From: Phycisphaerales bacterium UBA2396
GTDB taxonomy: Bacteria; Planctomycetota; Phycisphaerae; Phycisphaerales; UBA1924
Assembly (NCBI GenBank): GCA_002343325.1
Contig: DDSG01000034.1
Coordinates: 1-26,114 of the forward strand
Length of the DNA stretch: 26,114 nucleotides
Reading direction: 5' to 3'
Part shown: piece by piece, positions 7,894 through 15,957 of the stretch
How the letters are laid out: the number at the start of each line of letters is the position of its first letter
Numbering within the stretch: position 1 is the first letter of the stretch
The notes under the pieces: generated by a model
What the model was told of the DNA's origin: nothing
What the model saw: the letters and a program-made list of their open reading frames with translations, nothing else
Databases searched by the model: none
Translations under genes and position numbers: made by a program

Positions 7894-7958
7894 TCGGGAT
7901 GCCGGTCCCCTCGTCACCAACCCGACGAACGGGCCCGACGACCCAACGAAGGTTCTCA

Positions 7959-9737
7959 ATGATCGATGAATCGCTGATCGCTTCTCTTTCCATCAACGAC
8001 GCCGACGTGGAGGCTCTCCTCCGCGGCAGCCCCGCCGCCGGCAAGGCGGACAAGGGCTACATGGACGGGTTCCTCGGCGAGCAGAACGCCGACCTCGCCC
8101 CCGGGCGCCTCGTGAAGGGAAAGGTCGTCGGGTTCGCCGGCGACGACGTCGTGGTGGACGCCGGGCTGAAGTCCGAAGGCCTCATCCCCCGCAACGAGTT
8201 CGAAGGCCAGGAACTCAAGGTCGGCGACATCGTCGACGTCCTGCTGGAGAACCTCGAGGGTGAAGGCGGCCGCGTCGAGCTCTCCAAGCGCAAGGCCGAC
8301 CGTCAGCTCAACTGGCAGCGCATCATCGACACGACCAAGGAAGGCGACGTCATCGAGGGCATGGTCACCAAGAAGATCAAGGGCGGCCTGCTCGTCGACA
8401 TCGGCGTGCCCGTCTTCCTCCCCGCCTCGCAGGTTGACGTTCGCCGCCCGGGCGACATCGGCGAGTTCATCGGCCGCAAGATCCGCGCGTCGATCATCAA
8501 GATCGACCTTGAGCGCCGCAACATCGTCGTCTCCCGCCGCAAGCTCATCGAAGAGGAACGCGACGCTGCCAAGAAGCGCCTCCTCGAAACCCTCAAGGAA
8601 GGCGAGTCCGTCACCGGCGAGGTCAAGAACATCGCCGACTTCGGCGCCTTCGTCGATCTCGGGGGCATCGACGGGCTCCTCCACATCACCGACATGTCCT
8701 GGGGCCGCATCAACCACCCCAGCGAGATCCTCAAGATCGGCCAGAAGGTCGACGTCAAGGTTCTCAACATCGACCGCGAGAAGGAGAAGATCGCGCTGGG
8801 GCTCAAGCAGCGCGAGGCCTCCCCGTGGGAGGAGATCGAGAAGAAGTACCCCGTCGGCTGCCGCGTCAAGGGCAGCGTGGTCAACCTCATGTCCTACGGC
8901 GCCTTCATCCGCCTCGAGGACGGCATCGAGGGCCTCGTCCACATCTCCGAGATGTCCTGGACGCGCCGCATCAACCATCCCTCCGAGCTCGTGCAGCCCA
9001 ACCAGGAGGTCGAGGTCGTTGTCCTTGAGATCAACAAGGACAAGCAGGAGATCTCCCTGGGCATGAAGCAGATCGAGGTCAACCCCTGGGAGCTCGTCTC
9101 CGAGAAGTACCCCCCGGGCACCGTCATCGAGGGCAAGGTTCGCAACCTCGCCAACTACGGCGCCTTCGTCGAGATCGAGCCCGGCATCGACGGTCTCCTC
9201 CACGTCGGCGATATCTCCTGGACCAAGAAGGTCACGCACCCCAACGAGGTCCTCAAGAAGGGCGACAACCTCCGCTGCGTCGTTCTCGATGTCGACCGTG
9301 AACGCCAGCGCATCAGCCTGGGCACCAAGCAGCTCACCGAGGATCCGTGGCTCAACGCCATCCCCGAGCACTACAAGCCCGGCATGGTCGTCCGCGGCAA
9401 GGTCACGAAGATCACCAACTTCGGCGTCTTCGTCGAGCTCGAGGCCGACCTCGAAGGCCTCCTCCACATCTCCGAGCTCGCCGACCACAAGGTCGAGAAC
9501 CCCCAGGATGTCGTCAAGGCCGACGACGAGGTCGATGTCAAGATCCTCCGCGTCGACCGCCAGGATCGCAAGATCGGCCTCTCGCTCAAGCGCGCCCAGT
9601 GGGGCGACACCAGCGGCATCGGCGATACCCCGGCCGCCGACACCGGCTCCGAGCGTCGCCGTTCCGCCCCCACCCGCGGCGGCATGGATGATCACGGCGC
9701 CATGGGCACCGACAAGATCCGCTTCGGCAACAACTAA
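7959..9737 (+). CDS. rpsA: 30S ribosomal protein S1
   Basis: This 592-residue protein has six S1 (OB-fold) RNA-binding domains, at roughly residues 48-112, 129-196, 215-284, 299-370, 386-457 and 474-545. That is the full six-domain layout of proteobacterial S1. Domains 3-6 carry the typical FGAFV/YGAF and DGLLHI/EGLVHIS motifs, and domains 1-2 are the divergent ribosome-binding pair. S1 holds mRNA on the 30S subunit and helps translate structured or weak-Shine-Dalgarno messages. The C-terminal tail after about residue 550 is Gly/Arg/Ser-rich and low complexity. The start is ATG 7959, with GAAGG six bases upstream. A strong terminator follows 25 bases after the stop, and the leader is long and structured, so the gene is probably a single transcription unit with its own control. 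Confidence 0.96.
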   Translation: MIDESLIASLSINDADVEALLRGSPAAGKADKGYMDGFLGEQNADLAPGRLVKGKVVGFAGDDVVVDAGLKSEGLIPRNEFEGQELKVGDIVDVLLENLEGEGGRVELSKRKADRQLNWQRIIDTTKEGDVIEGMVTKKIKGGLLVDIGVPVFLPASQVDVRRPGDIGEFIGRKIRASIIKIDLERRNIVVSRRKLIEEERDAAKKRLLETLKEGESVTGEVKNIADFGAFVDLGGIDGLLHITDMSWGRINHPSEILKIGQKVDVKVLNIDREKEKIALGLKQREASPWEEIEKKYPVGCRVKGSVVNLMSYGAFIRLEDGIEGLVHISEMSWTRRINHPSELVQPNQEVEVVVLEINKDKQEISLGMKQIEVNPWELVSEKYPPGTVIEGKVRNLANYGAFVEIEPGIDGLLHVGDISWTKKVTHPNEVLKKGDNLRCVVLDVDRERQRISLGTKQLTEDPWLNAIPEHYKPGMVVRGKVTKITNFGVFVELEADLEGLLHISELADHKVENPQDVVKADDEVDVKILRVDRQDRKIGLSLKRAQWGDTSGIGDTPAADTGSERRRSAPTRGGMDDHGAMGTDKIRFGNN

Positions 9738-9762
9738 CCCTGCATCCCCAAAAATGATTCTC

Positions 9763-9799
9763 CGGACCCGAGCTCACAACCCGGGTCCGCTTTCTTTTT
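9763..9799 (+). terminator. Rho-independent terminator of rpsA
   Basis: A perfect 8-base-pair stem (CGGACCCG at 9763-9770 with CGGGTCCG at 9782-9789, loop of 11 bases) is followed by CTTTCTTTTT. It lies 25 bases after the rpsA stop and is the clearest intrinsic terminator in the window. Confidence 0.9.
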
Positions 9800-10026
9800 G
9801 TGGACACCCCGCCCGCCTGCCGCGAACCGGCCTGAGGTCCCAGCGTCTATCCTCGATTCACACCGACCCCGCGAGTCTCACCACCGGCGGGCATCCTCAA
9901 CACCCCAACCATCCCGACCCTCGTTTCCCGATCACCCGCACCGTCATTCAGCAGAGCGCCACGAAGCTCAGAAGGCACAGAAGGGCGACCCGGCGGCGAG
10001 TTTCGGTCATCATCAGAAGGCTGGCC

Positions 10027-12072
10027 ATGTCTCTCTCTCCTTCACGTCTTGAACTGTCACTCAACCACATTCAACCCGCATGCCAATCCGCGCCCAATCC
10101 CGCCGCCACGGCGCCGGACCGCGCAGCAGCCGATCTTACAGGACGGCTCGAGCCCCCTCGCCTTCGGGCCCGGTTCGTTCGCGCCGGCGCGTGGTGCGCA
10201 CGCCACATCTGCTGTGGCCTGCTCGCAACAGTGTGCACGCCCGGCCTCGTCGGTGCAACCACATTTCAGCCTGCCCCGGTCCCTCAACCGGGCACCCCCA
10301 CGCCGACCCCCACGCCGACCTCCGTCCCCGCCGCCGTGCCGCCGGTCGTTCCCGCACCCACGCCCGAGGTTCCCGCGGTCGGCCCATCCGATGCGATGGA
10401 CGCCTTCAACACCGCCCGCCGGTGGGTCTCCAACTGGGACGTTCCCGCGGACCCGCCCACCACAGGACCCCGTTGCGCCGGCATCGCCGTCACACTCCGC
10501 CTTCTGGGCGAGATCGTGGGTCGCGGCGTCGATACCTCCGGCCAACCCGATTCGCTCTGGCGCGCCACACGCGCCGCACTCCGCGAGGCTCAGCAGCGTC
10601 TGCCCATCGATAACGACGCGCTCGCCGAACAGCGTCGACGGGAGATCGCCTCCGAAGTCGTGCTCAGCGTGGAGCTCGCCGCCGAACTTCTGCCCCTTCG
10701 CGCCTCCACCTACGACGAGATCGACGCCACCGTCTCGCCGGGGCTCGACGCCATCGCCGTCAGGCTCGCCGACCGCACCGAGATGATCTTCCCCGATTCG
10801 ATGCTCTCCGGCCGAACCACGCCGGGCGACGCCGCCGCCTCTCTTGTCGGCCGCCTCCTCCGCGATCCCGCCAAGGGCCTCCGCATCGACCGCGACGCCC
10901 AGCCCGCTCGCGTCTCCGAACGCCACGGGCTTTCCTTCTTCCGTGTCCGCGTGCTCCACGTCCGTCAATCCAGCGGACAGGCCGCCGGCCTCTTCATGCA
11001 TCGCGGCGGGCGCGTCGTCGAGACCAGCGAACTCACCGCCGTCGCTCTCCGCGAGTTCGCCGAAGGCCTCGCCTCGCACCTCCTCCTCCGCCGTTGGCCG
11101 GGCGCCGAACCCTTCGGCCTCCGCGGGCAGTACAACCCCATCGCCGACCGCTTCGAAGCGCCCATCGCCGGCCCGGCCGAGCAGGCCATGATCGTGCTCG
11201 CCCTGCAACGGGCTTCGCGCACACCCGCGATCTCGCGTGACCTCGCCCTCCGCTGCGAAGACGCCGCTTCCACCATTCAGATCTCCCTCGCCCAGGCCGA
11301 GAAGGGCGAAACGCCCCCGTGGGAGGACGCCGTCGGCTCGCTGCTGTTCCTCGCCACGATCCCCGATAGCGATCCCTCGCCGCAACTCGCCGACGCGATC
11401 GAGCGATGCCTCGCCACAGCGCGCAAGGACACGCCCTTGGCGATCGGAGCGCTCCTCCCGCTCTCCTCACGCCTGACCTCGCCCGACCAGGCACGGGCCA
11501 CGCTCGACGCGGTCTACGCCTCCTCGCCCGAGGGTGCCCTCGCGCAGCACATGCCCTGGGCCGTCCTCGGCGAACGCCGCCTCGCACCCGATGCCCTCCC
11601 CACCCAGCAGCGCGACCTGCTCCGTGCTTTTCGCGACAAGGCCTACGCCTTCGCGCTCCCTTCCGACGCGGTGGGGGAGGACGGCCGCGACTTCGTCGGA
11701 GGCTTCGTCTTCCCCGGCGCCCGCAGCACCATGCCCACCGCGCAATCCGCCCGCGTCGTCGCCGGGCTCGCCGCGATCCTCCGCGACCGCTCGCTCACCC
11801 CGGACGCCGAACTGGCGACCCAGCTCGTGCGCATCCTCCCGACCGTCCGCTTCCTCCGCCAGCTCGCCGGCGATGACGCCCACGCCGGGCTCTTCCGCAA
11901 CCCCGGCAACGCCCGTTTCGGCATCCGGTCCAGTCCCTTCGACCAGTCCATGCCCGGCGAGGCCTCCGCCCTCTCGCTCATGGCCCTCTGCGACCTGCTC
12001 GACGCGGTGGACAGACTCCGCGACGCCGCCGCCAAGCCCCCCGCGGGCGATTCTGTCAAACATTTGGAATAA
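10027..12072 (+). CDS. Hypothetical exported or membrane-anchored protein (681 aa)
   Basis: I do not recognise this family. The start is ATG 10027, with AGAAGG six bases upstream. Residues 1-56 are polar. A hydrophobic stretch around 57-79 (ICCGLLATVCTPGLVG) could be a late signal sequence or membrane anchor. It is followed by a Pro/Thr linker (PTPTPTPT, residues about 91-98, within a Pro-rich zone to 120). The remaining 560 residues are rich in Ala, Leu and Arg and read as mostly helical, with recurring helix-pair patterns such as AEQAMIVLALQRASRT and ASALSLMALCDLLDAV. This could be an alpha/alpha-toroid fold, but no catalytic motif was found. It stands alone between the rpsA terminator and gyrA; a TATCCT box at 9848-9853 may be its promoter. 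The long polar segment before the hydrophobic part is odd for a signal peptide, but no better in-frame start codon is seen. Confidence 0.7.
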   Translation: MSLSPSRLELSLNHIQPACQSAPNPAATAPDRAAADLTGRLEPPRLRARFVRAGAWCARHICCGLLATVCTPGLVGATTFQPAPVPQPGTPTPTPTPTSVPAAVPPVVPAPTPEVPAVGPSDAMDAFNTARRWVSNWDVPADPPTTGPRCAGIAVTLRLLGEIVGRGVDTSGQPDSLWRATRAALREAQQRLPIDNDALAEQRRREIASEVVLSVELAAELLPLRASTYDEIDATVSPGLDAIAVRLADRTEMIFPDSMLSGRTTPGDAAASLVGRLLRDPAKGLRIDRDAQPARVSERHGLSFFRVRVLHVRQSSGQAAGLFMHRGGRVVETSELTAVALREFAEGLASHLLLRRWPGAEPFGLRGQYNPIADRFEAPIAGPAEQAMIVLALQRASRTPAISRDLALRCEDAASTIQISLAQAEKGETPPWEDAVGSLLFLATIPDSDPSPQLADAIERCLATARKDTPLAIGALLPLSSRLTSPDQARATLDAVYASSPEGALAQHMPWAVLGERRLAPDALPTQQRDLLRAFRDKAYAFALPSDAVGEDGRDFVGGFVFPGARSTMPTAQSARVVAGLAAILRDRSLTPDAELATQLVRILPTVRFLRQLAGDDAHAGLFRNPGNARFGIRSSPFDQSMPGEASALSLMALCDLLDAVDRLRDAAAKPPAGDSVKHLE

Positions 12073-12131
12073 AGAGACTTGCAGCGTCCCGTTTGGGGCG
12101 GCTTCCCCCGGCGAGAGCCGGTGGAAAGTCC

Positions 12132-12137
12132 TATCAT
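12132..12137 (+). promoter_or_regulatory. Putative -10 box (TATCAT) for gyrA
   Basis: TATCAT in the 136-base gap before gyrA is the best -10-like sequence there. It would give a leader of about 65 bases. No good -35 box lies 16-18 bases upstream, so the call is tentative. Confidence 0.3.
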
Positions 12138-12208
12138 TTACCCCATCGGGAGAGGCCCGCACCTTTCCCGAATCGACCCCGTTCCCACGCACGCAAAGGA
12201 CGCTCCGC

Positions 12209-14911
12209 ATGGCCGATGTCCAACAGCCCACCGGCGGTTCGCAGGACGCCCCGATCCCCGGCGGCCACGTCATCGATCAGGACATCCAGCGCGAACTGCA
12301 GGACAGCTACCTCACCTACGCGATGTCCACCATCATGGACCGGGCCCTGCCCGACGTTCGCGACGGGCTCAAGCCCAGCCAGCGACGCATCCTCGTCGCC
12401 ATGAACGACCTCAACCTCCGCCCCGGCAAGAAGCACTACAAGTGCGCCAAGATCGCCGGCGACACCTCGGGCAACTACCACCCCCACGGCGAGCAGGTCG
12501 TCTATCCCACGCTCGTCTTCATGGCCCAGAAGTGGCGCATGCGAGTTCCCCTCATCGACCCGCAGGGCAACTTCGGCTCCATCCTCGGCGATCCGCCCGC
12601 CGCCGCCCGATACACCGAAGCACGCATGTCCCACGCTGCCGTCGACATGCTCGCCGACCTCACCCTCGGCACCGTCGACTTCCAGCCCAACTACGACGAC
12701 CGCCTCGAAGAACCCACCGTGCTCCCGGGCAAGTTCCCCAACCTGCTCATCAACGGCGGCATCGGCATCGCCGTCGGCATGGCGACCAGCCTCGCGCCCC
12801 ACAACCCCACCGAGATCTTCGACGCCATCATCCGCGTCATCGAGAACCCCGCCATCTCCCTCGCCGAACTCATGCAGGACGTCACCGACGCCCAGGGCAA
12901 CGTCGTTCGTCGCGGCGTCAAAGGCCCCGATTTCCCGACCGCCGGCGTCGTGCTCGGCCGACGCGGCATCGTCGACGCCTACGCCACCGGACGAGGCAAG
13001 GTCACACTCCGCGGGTCCTGCCACGTCGAGAAGATCGAGGGCAGTTCCGACCGCGAGATGATCGTCATCGACGCCATCCCCTACATGGTCAACCAGACCA
13101 CGCTCGTCGAGAAGATCGTCGAAGCCGTCAACGACGACCGCATCCAGGACATCTCCTACGTCAACGACGAGAGCAACCGCGAGAACCCCACCAAGGTCGT
13201 CATCCACCTCAAGAAGGGCGCCGACGCCCGCGTCGTTGAGAAGCAGCTCTACGAGTTCACGCCTCTTCAGGAGACCTTCAGCATCAACAACCTGGCGCTG
13301 GTCAACCGCCAGCCTCGGACGCTGAGCCTCCGCGAGATGATCGATCGTTACATCGATCATCGCCGCGACGTGATCCGCCGCCGAACGAGCCACCTGCTCC
13401 GCGAGGCCCGCAAGCGCGCCCACGTGCTCGAGGGCATGATCTACGCCGTCTGCGACATCGACGAGGTGATCCGTCTCATCCGCACGAGCCGCACGCGTGA
13501 GGAAGCCATCGCCCGCCTGATGGAACGTCAGTTCCGCATCCCGCCGACGCATCCGCACGCCGCCAAGCTCCCCGAGCGTCTGGTCGCGATGCTCCGCGCC
13601 GCCGACCCGGCGGGCGGCGTCGCTCTCTCCAGGCTCCAGGCCGAGACGATCGGCGGCATGCGCCTGATCCAGCTCGTCGGGCTCGAGATCGACCGCCTCC
13701 TCGCAGACTACGCCGAGATCGCCGCCCAGATCACCGACTTCGAGGCGATCCTCGCCAGCGAGCCCCGCGTGCTGGGCATGATCAAGGCCGACGCCATCGA
13801 GATGCGCGCCAAGTACGACTCTCCCCGCCTCACCGCGATCGACGACGCAGACGTCGACATCGACATCGCCGAACTCATCCCCGTGCAGGACATCGCCCTG
13901 ACCATCAGCCGCGACGGGTACGCCAAGCGCGTCCCGCTCGACACCTACCGCGCCCAAGGCCGCGGCGGCAAGGGGATCAAGGCCGGCGAAACCAAGGACG
14001 AGGACTTCATCGAGCACGTCTTCGTCGCCAGCACCCACGACGACCTGCTCTGCTTCACCGACACCGGCCGTGTCTTCAAGATCAAGGTCTTTGAAGTGCC
14101 CGAGATGGGCCGAACCTCCAAGGGCCGCGCCCTGGTCAACCTCCTCGAACTCCGCCCGGGCGAGAAGTGCCGCGCATTCCTCCCCGTCAAGAACTTCGAG
14201 GAAGGATCCGAGTTCCTCACCTTCGTTTCCAGGCAGGGCATCATCAAGCGAACCGCCCTCAAGGAATACCGCAACGTCAACAAGGGCGGCATCATCGCCG
14301 TCGGCCTCAAGGAAGGCGACGCCCTCCTCGACGTCACCCTCACCCAGGGCGCCGACGACATCCTCCTCGCCACCGCCAACGGCATGGCCATCCGCTTCCC
14401 CGAGCAGGACGCCCGCCTCATGGGCCGTTCCGCCGCGGGCGTCAAGGGCATCGAGCTCGAGGACAACGACGAAGTGATCGGCGTCGTCGCCATCCCCATG
14501 AACCGCGCCGACGCCGACGACGACGGCACCACCCGCGACACCTCCCTCGGGCTCCTCACCATCACCGAGAACGGCTACGGCAAGCGCACCCCCGTCGACG
14601 AGTACCGCGTGCAATCCGAATCCGGCCGCCTCCGCTCCCAATCACGCGGCGGCAAGGGGCGCATCGACATCAAAACCTCCGACCGCAACGGCAAAGCCGT
14701 CGCCGCCCTCGGCGTCCTCGCCTCCGACGACGTCGTCGTGGTCAGCGTCGCCGGCCAGCTCGTCCGCGTCAACGCCGGTGAGATCCGCGAGACCGGCCGA
14801 GCCGCCCAGGGCGTCCGCGTCGTCTCCCTCCGCGAGGGCGACAAGGTCATCGCCGCCGCCATCGTCGCCGAACGCGACACGCCCGACGCCCCCCAGACCC
14901 CGCAGGCCTGA
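12209..14911 (+). CDS. gyrA: DNA gyrase subunit A
   Basis: This 900-residue protein is the DNA-cleaving subunit of gyrase, which introduces negative supercoils with GyrB. The N-terminal winged-helix/tower domain begins DIQRELQDSYLTYAMSTIMD. The catalytic tyrosine is Y135 in AAARYTEAR. The C-terminal beta-pinwheel has a GyrA-box-like QGRGGKG in blade 1, and a second related QSRGGKG later; this argues for gyrase rather than topoisomerase IV ParC. In the quinolone region HPHG is followed by EQVVYP, so the positions matching E. coli Ser83 and Asp87 are Q96 and P100. The start is ATG 12209, with AAAGGA eight bases upstream. gyrB is not adjacent. A Fur-family gene follows 30 bases after the stop and may be co-transcribed. 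Confidence 0.95.
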   Translation: MADVQQPTGGSQDAPIPGGHVIDQDIQRELQDSYLTYAMSTIMDRALPDVRDGLKPSQRRILVAMNDLNLRPGKKHYKCAKIAGDTSGNYHPHGEQVVYPTLVFMAQKWRMRVPLIDPQGNFGSILGDPPAAARYTEARMSHAAVDMLADLTLGTVDFQPNYDDRLEEPTVLPGKFPNLLINGGIGIAVGMATSLAPHNPTEIFDAIIRVIENPAISLAELMQDVTDAQGNVVRRGVKGPDFPTAGVVLGRRGIVDAYATGRGKVTLRGSCHVEKIEGSSDREMIVIDAIPYMVNQTTLVEKIVEAVNDDRIQDISYVNDESNRENPTKVVIHLKKGADARVVEKQLYEFTPLQETFSINNLALVNRQPRTLSLREMIDRYIDHRRDVIRRRTSHLLREARKRAHVLEGMIYAVCDIDEVIRLIRTSRTREEAIARLMERQFRIPPTHPHAAKLPERLVAMLRAADPAGGVALSRLQAETIGGMRLIQLVGLEIDRLLADYAEIAAQITDFEAILASEPRVLGMIKADAIEMRAKYDSPRLTAIDDADVDIDIAELIPVQDIALTISRDGYAKRVPLDTYRAQGRGGKGIKAGETKDEDFIEHVFVASTHDDLLCFTDTGRVFKIKVFEVPEMGRTSKGRALVNLLELRPGEKCRAFLPVKNFEEGSEFLTFVSRQGIIKRTALKEYRNVNKGGIIAVGLKEGDALLDVTLTQGADDILLATANGMAIRFPEQDARLMGRSAAGVKGIELEDNDEVIGVVAIPMNRADADDDGTTRDTSLGLLTITENGYGKRTPVDEYRVQSESGRLRSQSRGGKGRIDIKTSDRNGKAVAALGVLASDDVVVVSVAGQLVRVNAGEIRETGRAAQGVRVVSLREGDKVIAAAIVAERDTPDAPQTPQA

Positions 14912-14941
14912 TTCCTCCCGCCAACGCGAGCCGCCGAGACC

Positions 14942-15394
14942 ATGTTCCTTCCTATCACCACCATCCGTGAACGCTTCCAGGCTTGCGGGCTTCGGCCGAC
15001 CCGCCAGCGGGAGATCATCTACGCCGCCCTTGCTTCCGCGAAGTCCCATCCCTCCGCCGACGAGCTGCTCGATCTGGCCCGCCATATCGACGAGGAGCTG
15101 AGCCTCGCCACCGTCTACAACACCCTCGAAGCCCTCTGCGACGCGGGGCTCGCCCGGCGACTCTCCGCCGCGGGCGTCGGCCCCTGCCGATTCGACGCCG
15201 ACGTCTCCGACCACGCCCACGCGGTGACACCCTCGGGCGAAGTCCGCGACCTGCCCCACGACCTGAGCCGCCAGCTCCTCGACGCTCTCCCGCAGGAGAA
15301 GCTCGACGAGGTCGCCCGGCGTCTCGGCGTCGCGATCGAGCGCGTCAACCTGCAGCTCGTCGTCCGCCCCGACCAACCGCCGGCCCAATCCTGA
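14942..15394 (+). CDS. Fur-family metal-dependent transcriptional regulator
   Basis: This is a 150-residue Fur/PerR/Zur-type repressor. The N-terminal winged helix is clear: GLRPTRQREIIYAAL (16-30), HPSADELLDLAR (36-47) and the recognition segment SLATVYNTLEALCDAGL (54-70). The dimerization half keeps a metal-site HAH motif at 91-93 after RFDADVSD. The region that normally reads HxxCxxCGK is HAVTPSGEV, so both cysteines of the first structural CxxC are missing, and no second CxxC is seen at the C-terminus. Such proteins usually repress iron, zinc, manganese or peroxide-response genes; which metal it senses cannot be told. The start at ATG 14942 has no good Shine-Dalgarno sequence. The position 30 bases after gyrA suggests read-through from it. 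Confidence 0.88.
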   Translation: MFLPITTIRERFQACGLRPTRQREIIYAALASAKSHPSADELLDLARHIDEELSLATVYNTLEALCDAGLARRLSAAGVGPCRFDADVSDHAHAVTPSGEVRDLPHDLSRQLLDALPQEKLDEVARRLGVAIERVNLQLVVRPDQPPAQS

Positions 15395-15433
15395 AGCCCG
15401 CGCGGTTCTCGGCCCATCCCGCCCATCCCGCAC

Positions 15434-15475
15434 AACCGGCACACCCCCAACCGCCCCGCCGGTTCTCGGCTCTTT
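15434..15475 (+). terminator. Possible weak terminator after the gyrA-fur pair
   Basis: AACCGGC (15434-15440) pairs with GCCGGTT (15458-15464) across a 17-base loop and is followed by a pyrimidine-rich CTCGGCTCTTTC. The stem is short, the loop long and the T-run poor, so this is a weak candidate only. The rest of the 151-base gap shows a short GGTTCTCGGC direct repeat and nothing else. Confidence 0.3.
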
Positions 15476-15545
15476 CCATGACCTCACGACCCGCACGGGC
15501 CGATCTCCCCGACAACGCACCAGCGTCAAGCCCGGAGGCCCGCCC

Positions 15546-15932
15546 GTGAACACCGTCAATCGTCGTCATTTCGAACGCTTCCGCACCCAGCCCATGTACA
15601 CCCCCGTCTGTCTTCGAACTCTCGACAACGAGCACTTCACCTTCGAAGGACACGCCTACGACATCTCCGAAGGCGGCGTGCAGTTCGAACTCGATCGCGG
15701 CATCGACCCCGGCACCCCCGTCGCCGTCCAGATCACCCTCCCCTCCGGCGGCCTGGCCGACGACCCCGGCCCCGGACGCAGCATCTTTGTCTTCGGCAAC
15801 GTCATCTGGCTCGACGATTCCGAGCCCGGGCCCGTCCGCATGGCCGTCGTCTTCACCTCCTTCGCTCGTCTCGGCGACCGCGAACGCCTCCTGAGGCAGC
15901 TCGGCACGGGCTATTTCGCCCGCGCCGCCTGA
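15546..15932 (+). CDS. PilZ-domain protein, probable c-di-GMP receptor
   Basis: This 128-residue protein consists of a single PilZ domain. The two c-di-GMP binding motifs are intact: R7-H-F-E-R11 (RxxxR) near the N-terminus and D39-I-S-E-G-G44 (DxSxxG) after it, followed by the barrel strand VQFEL. PilZ proteins bind cyclic di-GMP and change motility, pilus activity, polysaccharide export or gene expression through partner proteins. The type IV pilus cluster in the same window is a possible target, but no direct link is visible. The GTG start at 15546 has GGAGG seven bases upstream. The gene ends 25 bases before obg, which seems to have its own promoter overlapping this gap. Confidence 0.88.
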   Translation: MNTVNRRHFERFRTQPMYTPVCLRTLDNEHFTFEGHAYDISEGGVQFELDRGIDPGTPVAVQITLPSGGLADDPGPGRSIFVFGNVIWLDDSEPGPVRMAVVFTSFARLGDRERLLRQLGTGYFARAA

Positions 15933-15946
15933 CCACTTCCGGCGCC

Positions 15947-15952
15947 TACCCT
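15947..15952 (+). promoter_or_regulatory. Putative -10 box (TACCCT) of obg, leaderless layout
   Basis: TACCCT is followed by CCGGC and the GTG start of obg at 15958. The five-base spacing equals that before the TSCPD gene and the gene at 22338. No Shine-Dalgarno sequence is present, so the transcript may begin at the start codon. Confidence 0.5.
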
Positions 15953-15957
15953 CCGGC

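Larger units (their letters stand above)
7561..7958 (+). other. 398-base intergenic region holding the rpsA leader
   Basis: No gene is supported here; the short open frames are GC-rich chance frames. The left end supplies the ribosome-binding sequence of pilT. The right two thirds read as a long rpsA leader with a -10-like TACAGT at 7773-7778 and hairpins at 7810-7826, 7850-7862 and 7866-7893. No clear promoter was found for pilT on the minus strand, although one must lie here unless pilT is transcribed from farther away. Confidence 0.6.

Noticed and set aside
7956..9695. Long minus-strand open frame antisense to rpsA
   Set aside because: It is a GC-rich shadow of the S1 coding frame, with a biased Asp/Leu/Val/Gly composition and no motif; the plus strand has an unmistakable S1 protein.
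10290..10330. Direct repeats coding the PTPTPTPT linker
   Set aside because: Short codon repeats in a Pro/Thr linker are expected; no sign of a mobile or regulatory repeat.
12134..14641. 835-codon minus-strand open frame antisense to gyrA
   Set aside because: Composition is a mirror of the gyrA codons and no family is recognisable.
12209..14911. Assignment of this gene as parC
   Set aside because: A GyrA-box-like QGRGGKG motif and the full six-blade-size C-terminal domain favour gyrase A; absence of gyrB nearby is not decisive.
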